Assembly (NCBI RefSeq): GCF_910589235.1
Contig: NC_060961.1
Location: 4,803,001 to 4,867,000, forward strand
From: Vespa crabro
Lineage: Eukaryota > Arthropoda > Insecta > Hymenoptera > Vespidae
Reading direction: 5' to 3'
DNA: 64,000 bases
Numbering within the stretch: position 1 is the first letter of the stretch; every line of letters starts with the position of its first letter. The translations under genes were made by a program, and so were the position numbers. The notes below the pieces were generated by a model, which made no database searches, was not told where the DNA came from, and worked only from the letters and a program-made list of their open reading frames with translations. Shown here in pieces: positions 46,038 to 58,736 of the stretch.

Positions 46038-47195
46038 CATATATATGCGTAGTTACATTTAAACGATACTAGCAAATTCGCCTGTTGAGTGAAAGATGAG
46101 GGGAGGTGAAGAATGAAGAGAAGGCTCGCAGCATATGCTTCGTGAAATGTAAATACTCGCTGGATTTTCACTTTTCGAGTAGACGTCACGATTATCGCGG
46201 GATTACCATTTAATGCGCGAGTTATCGCCAAGGTTCGTTTTCTCTTGGCTATTATTGCGTTTTGATATGCAAAACGAGCGACTGCAGTTCGCGAGCTATC
46301 CCGATGAAAGAAGAGGAGATTTCGATGATCGCTGAATGAGTATTCTTTTATTGTTTTTTCTTTTTTTTTTTTTTTTTTATTCATCATCTTCTTTTTTACA
46401 TTAAATTGTTTTCCTTTTTTATTACTTTTATTTTCATATAACATTATCTGATTCGTTGCATTATGAAACATTGATTATTTATGCCATTTAATACTTTGTT
46501 GTCCATTATAAATTTATAATTATCGTAGATAATTGTATGTTTTATATATATATACATTTTACAATAATTAAATAAAGAAAAGAAAGAGTTGTATAAATTG
46601 TAAAGAGAATATGTGATTTATTTCAAAACATAGTAAGAAAATCATACTCTAAATATTGTACCAATACATGTTGTGATTTCCGATAACGTTTTTATAGCGT
46701 TTCGATTTTGCGATCGAGAGATATGTATGTTCTTTCCTAAAGGAAGTCAATTGCAAAGATGTACCGGTCACGTATAATCATTGGACGCGATATATAAGAA
46801 GTACGATGGGAATAGAAAACAAGTTATAGTCGGTAGTGCATTGCTCGCGAATCGAGTCACGATGAGAGGTCGAGCGTCGAAGTGGACCAAAGAATAAATT
46901 CTACCGATGTCTCCTCGTTCTTCCGTCGATGAAAACTGCATACTTATGTGTGCACATATGTGGATATACTCGTGGAAGAAAGGAGAGTAAAGAAGACTAC
47001 CAACTTCCTTCTCTTTTAACCTTTCTTTTGGCAAACGAACGCGAACAAACGGACGAGCATTCCGTAGTCGCGACGAAATAACCTATGAGAATTTTGTCGA
47101 CGAATATTTTTGGATTCTAGCCATTGTCTTCGTCGTCTTCGTTGTCGTTCACAACGTGTCAATTCTCCATGGGTGGTACTTGGCCATAATACATT
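46038..47195. other. No supported gene
   Basis: GC-richer at 46130-46310 and 46790-47190, with AT-rich DNA and an 18-base poly-T (46361-46378) between. Frames cross simple sequence and are unassigned. Confidence 0.45.
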
Positions 47196-47196
47196 C

Positions 47197-47197
<1 letters not shown>

Positions 47198-47236
<39 letters not shown>
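47198..47236. repeat. Poly-T run, 39 bases
   Basis: Longest homopolymer in the window. I see no element body or target-site duplication that would mark it as the tail of a retroposed sequence. Confidence 0.95.
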
Positions 47237-47238
<2 letters not shown>

Positions 47239-47392
47239 TTATTAGATCGTTTCGTTTATTCGTCTCAACGATAGATTTATTATGAATTTCTTTCTTATTC
47301 TGGATAGTTTTCCTTACCGTAAACGTATGTGTAATTAACGTTCATAGTCAAAATTTATTTTGGAGGGAACAACGGCAACGACGAAAATAAAT

Positions 47393-47420
47393 TCTCTCTC
47401 TCTCTCTCTCTCTCTCTTTC
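47393..47420. repeat. (CT)n microsatellite
   Basis: About 28 bases of CT. Confidence 0.92.
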
Positions 47421-47910
47421 ACTCGCGCTATCCTAAAAGAGAATTTTCGGTATACGGTATGTTTTTCCGTGCACGATAAATTGTACGCTTATGCATAGAA
47501 AGAGGCACACGATTACGAAGAAATACGCGCTCGCATATTGTTACCGTAATTTCAACCAGGACAAAAGGGATTAAAGCTAAAAGTACCCTCCCTACGTATT
47601 TATCTACGGCTTGACGCCTTTTCAACAACGAGCATTGAAGTTTTACGGGGGGTTTTGATTAACTTACTTTTGATCGTTATTTCAATCTGTGTTACTTTAA
47701 CTTATAAAAAGCCACTAAATTCTACTTTTCAATTATAAAGTTATAAACCGAGCGATTTGGATTCTCTTCTGTTCGTTTTTACATTCGCTTAATGATATAT
47801 ATTCGTCGAGATTAAATTAAAAAAAAGAAGATAGGAAATGAGCGAATGAACGCATGGAAGTGACAAGAGACGAGATTACGAGTATGACTAGCAAATAAAG
47901 GAGAGAAAAA

Positions 47911-47915
<5 letters not shown>
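47421..47915. other. No supported gene
   Basis: Mixed then AT-rich DNA without trusted frames. Confidence 0.5.

Positions 47916-47953
<38 letters not shown>
47916..47953. repeat. (GA)n microsatellite preceded by GTGTGT
   Basis: Short TG run then about 38 bases of GA. Confidence 0.94.
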
Positions 47954-47956
<3 letters not shown>

Positions 47957-49088
47957 GTGAACGGCAAGAGTAGTGAAACTCGACGGATAAATTTAGCGTC
48001 TTGCGAGGAAATTTCATTTTACGTTATAGGCTAGTCTTTCCTCGATCACGTTGGAATTTAATATTTTTCTCGACAATTAATAAAAACCTTGCCTGTATCT
48101 TTTTTCGTTTCTCTCCAATAAACATTTTTAAATCTACGGCGAATAAGATGTTTCGATATTGTTCGAAATCTTTTTTTGCCGCGTTTTTATTAATTACGGA
48201 AAAGGAGAGAACTTAATTTGCAGGTAAAATTCGATCCGTAGTGTTAATTATTTTTATTTTTTTTTTTTTTTTGTTATTCACTTCATCATTTGTGATATTT
48301 TATTATATATATATATATATTTTTTTTTTTTATCTTCTTCCTCGTTGTCGTCGTCAACTGGCTTGGACCACTCTTTCTTTTTTCTTTTTTTTTTTTTTAC
48401 TCCAAGCATTTTCATTTACTTTGGTATTAATCGCGTTCTCGCGTGAAATTTCACGAACGGCTACGCATAATGGCTTAAATACAGGCTGTGCGTAATAGAA
48501 ATATAATTTCCCGTTTCACGAAAGGGGTAGAGGAGAGAACGCACGCGCTTCTCTCCGCAACGTTTCTCCCGCGTCAATGGGATAAAAATGTTGAAGCGGA
48601 AAATACGGCCCGCTTCGCCTTTCAACGCCACTTGCACCTAAATTATTTAATGGTGCCGTTCAATTTGCAACGCATTTTACATGCTCTGCTATAATTTTTT
48701 CGTATCTCATCGTTCCTCCACTTTTACTCTCTTTTTCATTACATCCCAATCTTCCTCTTCTTTTAATTTCATTCATAGGTGCGCTACTTCATCAATTTCG
48801 CGATAAGAATTGGTCGATTAATTCGATAATCTTATCTTTTTCGTAAATACTCAAGATATTGAATTTTTATATGATTAACCTTGAGTATCATATACATCAG
48901 TATAGTGAGAAGATAGTAATATAGAAAGATCTTTTTTATTGATCTATAAATCAAGCAAATTATTGGTAATAACTTATGTAATGTTATTACTTTTTCACAT
49001 AGTGTTTGTTTTTATGTTTTCAAAGTATCAAAATAAAAAAATTAATCTAGTCAAAAGATATATTAAGTAAATCGAAAGTAATAGAAAA

Positions 49089-49090
<2 letters not shown>
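47954..49090. other. No supported gene
   Basis: T-rich and TA-rich runs at 48250-48410, a GC-richer patch at 48480-48680 with a 68-codon plus frame, then AT-rich DNA. None is recognisable. Confidence 0.45.

Positions 49091-49091
<1 letters not shown>

Positions 49092-49130
<39 letters not shown>
49092..49130. repeat. (TA)n microsatellite
   Basis: About 39 bases of alternating TA. Confidence 0.95.
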
Positions 49131-49134
<4 letters not shown>

Positions 49135-50640
49135 AAACAATATTTAATACACAAATCATGAAAATAAACGATATAAATGCATAAAAAAATACGAAAAGAT
49201 ATTGAATATAAATCTTAATATATTATATCGTATATGAATAATTATAATTAATCTAGATATTAATCCAATCAGAACAAAGATTTGTAGATTTTAGAAAAAT
49301 TAGTCACACAAATAACATATCTTTATCACATTCAGAATAAGCTAAATATGCCCAATCAGGCACATGGGAAATGAAATTTTACGAGTCCCATATTATCACT
49401 ATTTCGTGTTTGTGTTTAATCTAATATAATTCACATACGATTCAAATGCGATTCCAGGGGATTGAAATACATTAATTTAAAGAATTATATAATTGTTATT
49501 TGAAAATCTAATTTGAATTAGACTACCTCATATTTGTTTATATAAAATAAGTAAGTAAATATTTTGTCAATTAAGCAATAAAAGTAGCTTAATTAATAAA
49601 TAAGTAAAAGTCTTCAAATAATAAAAACACTGATAAGTGTAAAAATATATTTTGTCTTTTAGCCTAGCTATTGTTTACAAAAATGAATTATAGTTTTATC
49701 AGGGTATCAGAGTACACTTTAAGATATTAAATGTAGCAGAGTCACTATTACACGGGATCAATATATTGAAGTTTATAGCGATTCCTATATTATCACTTTC
49801 TCATATATTATCATCTCCTACTCTATAATTTTCCTATAAAGGAACAATAATTCAATACGTTTACTCGTATTTATACGTTGATAAATAATCAATGCCTTTA
49901 GAGCATGAGAACGAATTGATGAATGGTTAATGCAGAGCTTAAGAAGCTTAAGTTAAAAGGAAGAAGAAAAAAAAGTGATAGAGAGACAGTTAGAAAGAGA
50001 ACGATCAAGAGATACGAATTCATTGGCGATTGGGTCTTCGAGAGAGAAATCAGTCGACATATCGAGATGAAATCGATCGTCGCCCGCCGGCAGCTTCTTG
50101 CCAATTAGAGATCTGGCGGGGACCATCGTAATTGCAATTTCGAGAACGATTTCGTGGTGTATGTGAGATGTAGGGTAGTGGCTATCTGTTCGTATATTGG
50201 GTGGCGAGAGGTAGAACAGCGACGTGATACGAGCTTGAAGCTTTCGTTACATTAGTCCCTTCTCTCTCTGAGCCCATATTCATCCTTCTCGATGAGAGAA
50301 GGGATGGTGTAGATTTACGCGGTGTATGGGTCGCTTTGTTGGCACGACTGCGGTGTAGGCAACTAGGTCGGATTGTTGTTTACTCCATCGCATAATTGCT
50401 CACTCCATTTACGTATCAATCGGTGCATTACTATTGCGATATGGCTAATTAACGCCTATCCTTGGATTCATATTCGCTCTCTTTGTTCGTATGACGAGTA
50501 ACATCATTGATGAAGTGACCTGGTACCCGTCAAGCTGTTCGCTTGAGCCTCTCTCTTCGGCTTTGTCCTCCCATCAGGATTTACACTTCGGCTAAAGTAT
50601 CGTCGCATGGTATTATGCTAATGATAATAGTTACAATCGT
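49131..50640. other. AT-rich DNA then a GC-richer island, no supported gene
   Basis: 49131-49900 is strongly AT-rich. 50040-50620 is GC-richer, has stops in every frame at short intervals, and shows no tRNA-like or rRNA-like segments; it could be regulatory. Confidence 0.45.
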
Positions 50641-50645
50641 GATGG

Positions 50646-50649
<4 letters not shown>

Positions 50650-50705
<56 letters not shown>
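50650..50705. repeat. (GA)n microsatellite
   Basis: About 56 bases of uninterrupted GA. Confidence 0.96.
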
Positions 50706-50707
<2 letters not shown>

Positions 50708-52670
50708 TAGCATATGGTTCGTCTTAATCGTTGGATATATATAACTGTAATTCCCATAATGACAATACGAATAAATAAACTGCTGTCGAGAAAGTAAATT
50801 ATTTTCCAGAAATTATGATTTTAAAATATAGCCTTTGAATTTATTTTAATAATTTTAATTCAATATGGTAATATATTTAAATAATATCCAAGAGATAATA
50901 ATATATTAAGAAAATATAGTTTTACAATTTTATTTGACATGACTATGTAACTATATACAATACTATGCGAAAATATAAGAATTTATAATTCAAGTCAAGC
51001 TACGTATTTATTTTGGTCATCTTGACTCATTTATATGCATATAGTTCATTCTGTAAGAATGCAATCTTATCGACTACGTTGCTTCTGATATGAACCAATA
51101 TAAAATTACGATTTGTACTGATAAACGTATAGGAAACTTTGATATAAGTTTCCTCACAAATTCTATGAAAATCTTGTTCTCTTTCCTTTAAAAATCGATA
51201 ATTGGATAGCTGTTTTATTCTGATTCATAAATATTTTTTCTAATATTAGTTATTTTAAGTTAAACAAATTCGAACTTTTTATCTTCAAAGCTATTACATT
51301 ATCATAACTCTAAATCCAATTTTCCAAATTCTTAAACAACCATATATCCTTTCGTTTTTTGTGATAGCTTAGTTTCCGCACGTATACACTATGTTTTTTC
51401 GTTTGTATGATAAAATTTTGTTATGTTGATCTTTAATTACTATAATTTAAGTATAATCCTAATTCTCAAAGGACTCATTTTCGAGGAACTGAAATAGATC
51501 GGGTATCACATAACGATTAACAGGACTTCTTTTGATATGAAGATAATTATAGTATTTGTCAAAAAAGAATCACTGGGGATACATTGCCATCATTTAGATA
51601 CTCGATTTTGTGTAATTCCGTTTGTTCCATGATCCCTCGAGATTATTTATTTAAAGCAATTTTGTAGTAATTATCATATACAGATATTTCTATATACTGG
51701 AAGAGGATTATGAGATATCTAAAATATCGATTTATTTCACGTTCTCATAGTTGATTATTTATTATTATTATTATAGTAAACAGATTTTTGTTGAATATTT
51801 AAATCTCACTTTTTACATTCATCTACTAATTTACATGGTACTTTTTATACGCGGGTTTCTTTTTATATGCAGTAAATTATTTCACGGTTTATATGGTACT
51901 TTTATATACGGTCTCTGTTTATGCGGTCAGAAAATATAACCCTCCATAATCTTTATTGACTTTATTGTTCTGTTGTAATATCTAAAATGTGATAAAAACG
52001 AAATTTTCATTGACACGATTGCTTTAACTTTGAATCAATCAAAAAGAAAAATTTGATTACTTTGAAGTACGATACTGACGACAACAAATAAAATTCTTTT
52101 TTGTGAATCTATGTAAAATAAATATTTTGAAAACTTATATTGACTTTTTCTTTAGCTTTTTTTATTTTCGTACTGGACAGATCTCCATTTTTATACACGT
52201 AAAAAAAAAAAAAAAGAAAAGACTGCATAAAACGAACACTTGGTAAAAATCAAAAGATGGTTGTATTTATTAAAATAAATTATTGCAATTCTATTATTCA
52301 TTTCATACAATTATCCTATCTTGTAGTATGTGTATACGTATTTTTTTTTTGCAAAATTCGTAATTTATTTGTTAATTAACTTGTTAACTCGAAAATACGA
52401 ATATTTAACTTCAATATTTAGTTAAGAAGATTTAGCTTTACTCTTGTGAAAAGAAAAAAAAATAAATAACTTACTTTCGTTTGAAGTTTTTTAATCATTA
52501 TAAATATTTACGTGTAAATTTTACCTTTTATTTGTACAGTTCTCATTTGTAAATCATTTTATTTTTAATCAGTATCAATTTCATACGTTCATGTTTACCG
52601 ATCAAAAAAGAAAAAAATTATCTCAATTAACAGGTTAAATTATAACTTTTTTTTTTCTGAATAAAATATT
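50706..52670. other. AT-rich sequence, no supported gene
   Basis: Among the plainest stretches of the window: AT-rich, few microsatellites, a 15-16 base poly-A near 52200, no coding-like frame. Confidence 0.6.
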
Positions 52671-52674
52671 TCGT

Positions 52675-53051
52675 GTGTATTTTCGCAAGAAGATCGTCAC
52701 ATCGAGCGATCATTCGTTTCGAAAACCGAGGAAGTTTCGCGGTCGTGTCGATTATCAAACAAGCGTCGTTCCGCGGATAGGGGGTGGTTTTCCGTCGAGC
52801 GGAAGGAGCGCGTGCGTTCGTTCACGCTAGGCGTAAACGGATCGATCAACAATAATACCACGCGTAGCTTGTGTTAGATGGTCAGCGAGTCGTACACTCT
52901 CTTGCTGTTCGTCCCGCCCTAAAACGCAACGTCACCGACAAATAATTTCATCGGCACAGCGCGAATATCATTTCGCGCTTGCAAACCACGCACCACCACT
53001 ATCACAAATCTCCGTGGAGATTTTACCACCACTCTCTTCCATCCCGCTTTT

Positions 53052-53093
<42 letters not shown>

Positions 53094-53260
53094 TCTCTCT
53101 CAGAGACTTCCGGGATTGATATATCAACGATAAATGTTCGTTGAGGCCTGCCAGTTCGGTGATGGGACGTCATTTCGAGTTGAATTGCAATAACCGGCCC
53201 ATATCGGTATTAATGCCATGGTGATTCATGCATGCATAAGCCAAATAGAACGGTCGCTCG
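52675..53260. other. CpG-rich GC-richer island, possible regulatory region
   Basis: An abrupt change from AT-rich DNA to sequence with many CG dinucleotides (CATCGAGCGATCATTCG, GGAGCGCGTGCGTTCG and similar words). It continues past a CT array to about 53350. CATGCATGCAT at about 53226-53236 is a self-complementary run. Frames are open on both strands, but no splice-bounded exon is convincing. Promoter-like in composition only. Confidence 0.3.
53052..53101. repeat. (CT)n microsatellite
   Basis: CT repeat with CCC on the left and TTT on the right. Confidence 0.94.
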
Positions 53261-53406
53261 CTGTCAGTTTACGAAGCTACGACCGCGTCAAGTTAGAAAC
53301 AACTAATCGTGACGGATTGGTTTATAACGCTGACGACGAATACGCGGTTGAAAGCTTCAAATGCAACCTAGTTCGTTTCTACTCCCTTAACTACTATATC
53401 TTTTTT

Positions 53407-53446
53407 CTTTCTCTCTTTCTTTCTCTCTCTCTCTCTCTGTCTCTCA
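53407..53446. repeat. (CT)n microsatellite
   Basis: CT repeat with TTT and GTC interruptions. Confidence 0.9.
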
Positions 53447-53459
53447 TTTTCATCTGATA

Positions 53460-54030
53460 GCATTCATGTCTCTATGAGAAGGAACAAGTAAAAAACAAGT
53501 AAAAGTGACTTCCCGATAAGATACTCTTGTATTAGCATCCTAGCGATCGTTCCAGTTTTTCTTCTACGTTCGTCAGATTCTTGATTGCGTGCGTACTTTG
53601 CTTATCTTTCTTTAAAGTTCGAGTTCTTTGTTGCGCGATCTTTACTGTATTGAAAAAGAAAAACAAAAAGAAATAACAGAGAAAATACTTTCCTTTCGAA
53701 TGCACTCGAATCGATCGATTCGACTTACGACAAGAGACGCGTAAAGCTGCAAATATTTGTATCTTTCAAGAGAATAGGGGGCGATTGGAGGAGAGAAAGA
53801 AAAGAAGTAAAGAGGAACGAGGGCGAAAAGTGCGTCATCTTTATTGGTGGAAGAACGGGAAAGGAGAGGGAGGGGGGGGGGGGGTTGAAAGCTTTTCTAT
53901 AGAACAAGTCGAACGATTTTCCTCGTCGTCGCGTACGGCGCCACGCATATCCACTCGACGTCTTTTTCAAATCCATTCGGTCGCCTAGCCGAAGCTGGAA
54001 TTTAAGTCCGCAGAAACGTTCTTTCTTGCA
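53460..54030. other. No supported gene
   Basis: Mixed composition. Two opposite frames at 53725-53988 overlap a purine-rich patch that includes the poly-G run. Confidence 0.45.
53872..53884. repeat. Poly-G run, 13 bases
   Basis: The only long G homopolymer in the window, preceded by GGAGAGGGAG. It is unusual in AT-rich DNA, is a place where sequencing errors are likely, and could contribute to G-quadruplex formation. Confidence 0.9.
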
Positions 54031-54032
54031 AT

Positions 54033-54077
54033 TGTGTGTGTGTGTGTGTGTGAAAGAGAGAGAGAGAGAGAGAGAGA
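54033..54077. repeat. Compound (TG)n then (GA)n microsatellite
   Basis: Ten TG units, a GAAA joint, then about 23 bases of GA. Confidence 0.95.
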
Positions 54078-54079
54078 AT

Positions 54080-55440
54080 TTGTGTAGAAAAAAGAAAGAG
54101 AGTCAGTGCTAGACGGTGAGAGATGGACGTGGTACTAGTGCTAGCAGGTACCAATTAATTACGTCTGCTCTGTCACGATGTTTAATTAAAAGTGCAAACG
54201 ACCAGTGCAGTCCAACCCATCGAATTCGTCGCACTTTTCGTAATGCGGAATTGCATTTACGCGGAGCAGTTTTCGGAAGGACGATTACGATGGTCTCTTT
54301 CTCTCTTTCGCGATCCTAATTAATTAATGGATTTTGAATCCTCGCAGCTAGGCAAATCGGTCGAAAGACGTAAAAAGTTTTACTAATTAGAACGATTTGG
54401 ATTAAAGCTTTCTTTTCTTTTTTTACCTGTCCTTTACCTCCAGGACGATGTTTTTTCCAGCACTATGGCTACGTACATACCTATGTATGTATATCGTAAT
54501 GTCCGTGTTCGCCTTAAAAAGGTATTAATTTGGCTGGGTCGAAAATAGACGTTCGGGATGCAACGGGAGTTGGAAAAAACGGTGCTAACGATATCTTTTT
54601 GCCTGAACAGTTTTTTCGTTTTTTTCCTTTTTACCGAGCGAGCAACGCTTATCGCTTATCGCACGGCTTGAGGCCGTTTGCATTTTAACCGGCTCGTTGT
54701 CGATCGCTCTCCAATACGCGCGAATGAATTCGAAATTTCCCTTGTCGAACGCGAGTTACGTGCACCGGCAACGTATCTTGGAAAGCATCCTTTGTTCGTA
54801 TCTAAGTGATTTTTTAATTTTCTTTTTTCATCGATTTTTATTCTTTCCAAGAGGATAATTAATACGATTATTTTAACACGATTTTCCGTTCACATTTGTT
54901 TTAATAACACATGTTCATTTAAATAATTAAACATGCGAATGTATTTACATAGATATGTCTGAAAAAATCTTGACTGATAACAGAAATTATTTATCAGTAA
55001 TTTTATAGAACGGAAAATCTAGTCGGCTTTTCAATAACCACTGGGCAATGTTCGATTTATGCGTTTTAAATATAGAACGCGGATCACTCATTTCACCTGA
55101 CTACATATTTCATTTACCATGAATTCTGTTCAATGAAATTTACCCTTCTCATTTTACCCCTCTCATTGTACCCTCACTCTTATTCTCTCTTGCTTTCTAT
55201 AGTTCTTGAAATATCATAGATGGGACGCAAAAATGGCGCTGAGAAAAAAGCGCGAAGACAAATATTTGTCATGACTCTCTCCGGTTTATAGAACGCTCGA
55301 GTTATCAGCTCGTAACTCCGGCAACTTCTATCTTCTCGTTCCATGACTTCCTTTCTTTGTTTTTCTCTCTTTCTCCTACTCTCATTTTACCTTTTTCCCT
55401 TTTTATCGTTTCTTTCTTTTCCTTTCCTTTGTATTTTCTC
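54080..55440. other. No supported gene
   Basis: GC-richer at 54100-54350 and 54640-54790 with unassigned frames of under 70 codons; otherwise AT-rich. Confidence 0.45.
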
Positions 55441-55444
55441 ATGA

Positions 55445-55470
55445 CTCTCTCTCTCTCTCTCTCTTTCTCT
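55445..55470. repeat. (CT)n microsatellite
   Basis: Short CT repeat in a pyrimidine-rich stretch from about 55350. Confidence 0.9.
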
Positions 55471-56435
55471 TTTTTTTTCTTTATCTTTATCGTGCTTTAA
55501 AAATTATTCCAAACGTGACAAAAATTATATATAAATAGAATATAAAAATTTTTTAAGAAATAACCACGTTAATATAATTTGTTGATCTTTTGGAAAAGTC
55601 TGTTTATATTTTCTTACTTGTATAAGTCGGATCAATCTAACGTTCATCGATCTCTCTTATGTTCCTTATTCCCTTACTCGAAGAATCTTCGTGTATTTTT
55701 CTTTCTATTTGATTTTCTTTTATTGGATTTCCCATAGCGCCGGATATCGATGACTGTTTTTCTCGCGAAAAGAACGATCTTATCATGAGAGTAAAAATCA
55801 TAAGAGGAAACGTTTGAACTCGCATCGATTGTTTCGCAAAAGTCGTAAACTCTTTTGTCGATGATTTATAAACGGTGGAAGATCGTTTTATAAATATCAA
55901 ATTGAGAAAAGAAAAAAGAAATAAATAAATAATCCTTTTAGTATATTTTAATGAATTTAATTCTAATCCTATTAACGGTAAAAAATAAAGGAAGGAATTA
56001 ATTTTTAACGAAGATTTGACTTTTCTCATTAAGTTAATAATTCATTCGTTTCTCGCTTCCATTAAGAAAACGTTGTATCTATGATGTTCGAGTTCTTCAT
56101 TTTATGATTCATTAATTTATCGAAAACTCACTGTTGCTATGTATAGCATTTCATTTTTAATAGAAATAAATTTTTTATGAATTTATATTTGTTGATTAAA
56201 AATCTTCCCAATTAATAATATAAACAATACGATGTCAATATTTCGAAAGGATTTTGAAATAATTTGAAAGCGCGAAGCTCTTGTGATTCTAATAATTAAT
56301 TCTTCAGGGATGCGTTTGTCTGATTATCCCCTTAGATTCGGTATACATATGATAATAGAGCGAAGGACTTTAATACTCATTAAATTTGCATCTCGAGACA
56401 TTGAGAACGTGAGCAAGCGGCACACATATACACAT
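55471..56435. other. No supported gene
   Basis: AT-rich. A 130-codon minus frame at 55637-56029 begins with ATG (MRKVKSSLKINSFLYFLP...) and is Lys, Ser, Phe and Ile rich. A length of this order is plausible by chance here and nothing is recognisable. Confidence 0.4.
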
Positions 56436-56487
<52 letters not shown>

Positions 56488-56516
56488 AGAGAGAGAGAGA
56501 GAGAGAAAGAGAGAGT
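56436..56516. repeat. (GA)n microsatellite preceded by CACATA
   Basis: Short CACATATACACATA lead-in, then about 75 bases of GA with AAGGA and AAAGA interruptions. Confidence 0.95.
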
Positions 56517-56742
56517 AGAAATTATTCGAGTTTGTTTGTACGAGAAAAGCGGAAGGAAGGTAGGACCTTTGGTTATTCTCTTGCTTAAGCCGACACATTG
56601 CAACGAATCTAGTCGGATTAAAGTAGCATTGCAGACCAGCGATTCGTGGTTTCGTATGTCGTCTCTGTCCCTTCGTCGACGATGAAACACGACTAGATTC
56701 GCTTGGCTAAGAATAATTGATAGCTTTAGTTTTAGATATAGC

Positions 56743-56757
56743 AAGAGAGAGAAAGAA

Positions 56758-56800
<43 letters not shown>

Positions 56801-56833
56801 GAGAGAGAGGAGTGAGAGAAAGAGAGAGAGAGT
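56743..56833. repeat. (GA)n microsatellite
   Basis: GA repeat with AAAGA, GACA and GGAGT interruptions. Second GA array within 230 bases of the previous one. Confidence 0.94.
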
Positions 56834-57013
56834 TAGATGCAAAGAGGAATAAACTTTCTATCGGATAAGATGTCCAAAACCGAGCCTTACGATAAGTCCA
56901 TAGTTCAAGGGATTCAAGAGGATTCCTCCCTTAATATCCCAAGGGAGATATTAATTCGATAATTATCGAAAGAGCACAAAGCTTCGCTTAATATACTCTC
57001 TTATTCCTCTCTA

Positions 57014-57060
57014 CCTCCCTCCCTCCCTCCCTCTCTCTCTCTCTCTCTCTCTTTCTCTTT
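57014..57060. repeat. Compound (CCCT)n then (CT)n microsatellite
   Basis: Four CCCT-type units passing into CT repeat. Confidence 0.94.
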
Positions 57061-57111
57061 CTAGAGATTATCGACTTAGATTCTTCTCTCTATATCTGTT
57101 TAGGTATACAT

Positions 57112-57112
<1 letters not shown>

Positions 57113-57158
<46 letters not shown>
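57113..57158. repeat. (TA)n microsatellite
   Basis: About 46 bases of alternating TA. Confidence 0.95.
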
Positions 57159-57165
<7 letters not shown>

Positions 57166-57364
57166 AGAAGGTAATTCGTCTGTGCGAAGAATGGAAATAC
57201 AGTGAAGAATAAGAAAGCATAAGCATTGAAGGTTGACCGAATGACCCGGTTAAATTTTGTTCCTCTCACAAATCGTCGCTCGTAAGAATTTCTTTGTTTT
57301 ACTTAGTTGACGTTTAATTATTTCACCGTTCCTTTGTCGCAGATTCCCACCCTTCGTTGAGAAA

Positions 57365-57405
<41 letters not shown>
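57365..57405. repeat. (GA)n microsatellite
   Basis: About 40 bases of GA. Confidence 0.95.
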
Positions 57406-57408
<3 letters not shown>

Positions 57409-57784
57409 ACCATTCTAGTTTAGTGCAGTTATTTGGTAACGTTTTATGGTTTAAGTTCTAGTTGTGCCTGAACGAAGAAATGTTAGCATAGAAATTAATG
57501 ACAAAGTAGACCGAAATAGCACTTCGAATTTGAAATGAAAAACAAAGGAGTCGCTCTACAATTAATGTTATTTATTCCTACAAAATTAAATGCTTTTTTA
57601 TGTTTATAGTTAAAGAATGATTGTCGTCATATATATATATATTTAAATTTTGCATATGTTTAAGTTTATCGAGATCGCACGCTTTGATAGCTTCGTAAAA
57701 AATGACCCTGGGAAACAATATTCTTGCCAGATATTACTTCATAAATATTTTTTGCTTTACAAGAAATTTAAATGATCTATTTAG

Positions 57785-57786
<2 letters not shown>

Positions 57787-57828
<42 letters not shown>
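57787..57828. repeat. (TA)n microsatellite
   Basis: About 42 bases of alternating TA. Confidence 0.95.
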
Positions 57829-57832
<4 letters not shown>

Positions 57833-58179
57833 ATTGTGATTATTTCGTAGTATATTTTTGAGATAGTAATGAAGATAAAAAAGATATTTTTCTTTAGAAT
57901 TTACTTTTCGCTTTTTCTCGTTCTCTCTCTTTGCAAGTAAAATTGGAAAAGCAGGAAAAAGTAAATCTCGTTAATTAACGTAGAATGCTTGTCTTTTATA
58001 TATAGTACGTATTATCATTGTACAACTTACGAAATGGTATAATAATGCGTAGAGAATAATGAGGTAGAAAGGTATCTTGTTGTGTTTCAAAAAATCTTTT
58101 CAAAATTATAAATAGCCATTCGACGAAAATGATCAATTTGATGAAACATAAAAGTTGTATCTATATCGCGATTCATTCA

Positions 58180-58217
58180 AAAAAAAAAAAAAAAGAAAAA
58201 AAAAAAAAAAGAAAAAA
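58180..58217. repeat. Poly-A tract with two G interruptions
   Basis: About 36 A residues broken by single G. Confidence 0.93.
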
Positions 58218-58413
58218 GCTCAATTTGGTGCAACGTTTAATTTGACCTATATACATAATTTTACATTACTCCGTCTATTTTGTTTATATTCTAAGATATT
58301 TACTTTCATTTAAAGGGAAAACAATTCTTCGACACTAAACTTATCTTGCGTGATATTCCAATATAGGATCTTTTTCTCTCTCGAAATTACACGATTCCCC
58401 ATAAAGAAAGTTC

Positions 58414-58509
58414 GTCTCTTTCTCTCCCTCTTTCTTTCCCCTCCCTCGCTCTCCCCTCTCTCTCTCTCTCTCTGTCTGTCTCCGTCTTTCTTCTTCTTTT
58501 TTTTTTTTT
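58414..58509. repeat. Long pyrimidine tract with (CT)n core
   Basis: CT, CCCT and TTC-rich sequence ending in a T run. Confidence 0.92.
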
Positions 58510-58735
58510 CGAAGGGAAGAACACAGGCACGTGCACGATACGACGGATACGTGTACGGGTCTGAACTTACCGTGCGCAGCGAGGGGTTTTAATTTCGTCG
58601 AGAAGCCAGATGGACCAAATGGCTACGTGTTCTCCTTTACGGTCGTCTGCGTGTTCTTGATTAACGTCAATTCCATGGTGGTCCCAGTTACGTTCTCATT
58701 TTCGTTTCCGCTACTTTATTCAATTCACCGGTACT
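58510..58735. other. GC-richer island with a minus-strand donor-like site
   Basis: On the minus strand GCACG|GTAAGT (GT near 58570) is a perfect donor. A frame reading HHGIDVNQEHADDRKGEH and on to it is open for about 42 codons, but no ATG or acceptor precedes it in that frame. On the plus strand a 68-codon frame (from 58531) is hydrophobic in its second half. It could be a non-coding exon; undetermined. Confidence 0.2.
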
Positions 58736-58736
58736 A

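Larger units (their letters stand above)
57406..58410. other. AT-rich sequence, no supported gene
   Basis: Contains short TA runs near 57630 and the TA and poly-A repeats listed separately. Nothing coding-like. Confidence 0.55.

Noticed and set aside
45917..46471. 184-codon minus-strand frame
   Set aside because: It crosses an 18-base poly-T and a GA/GACA array, giving Lys and Ser-Leu runs. The remainder is unrecognisable, and the frame is easily explained by stop-poor simple sequence.
47198..47236. Poly-T as the tail of an inserted retroposon
   Set aside because: No element body, no recognisable reverse-transcriptase frame and no target-site duplication could be seen.
50100..50620. Possible tRNA or other RNA gene in a GC-richer patch
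   Set aside because: I looked for tRNA A-box and B-box words and a foldable 70-90 base unit and found none.
56560..56590. Resemblance to the miR-9 family (CTTTGGTTATTCT)
   Set aside because: Only a partial match, and no complementary arm nearby.
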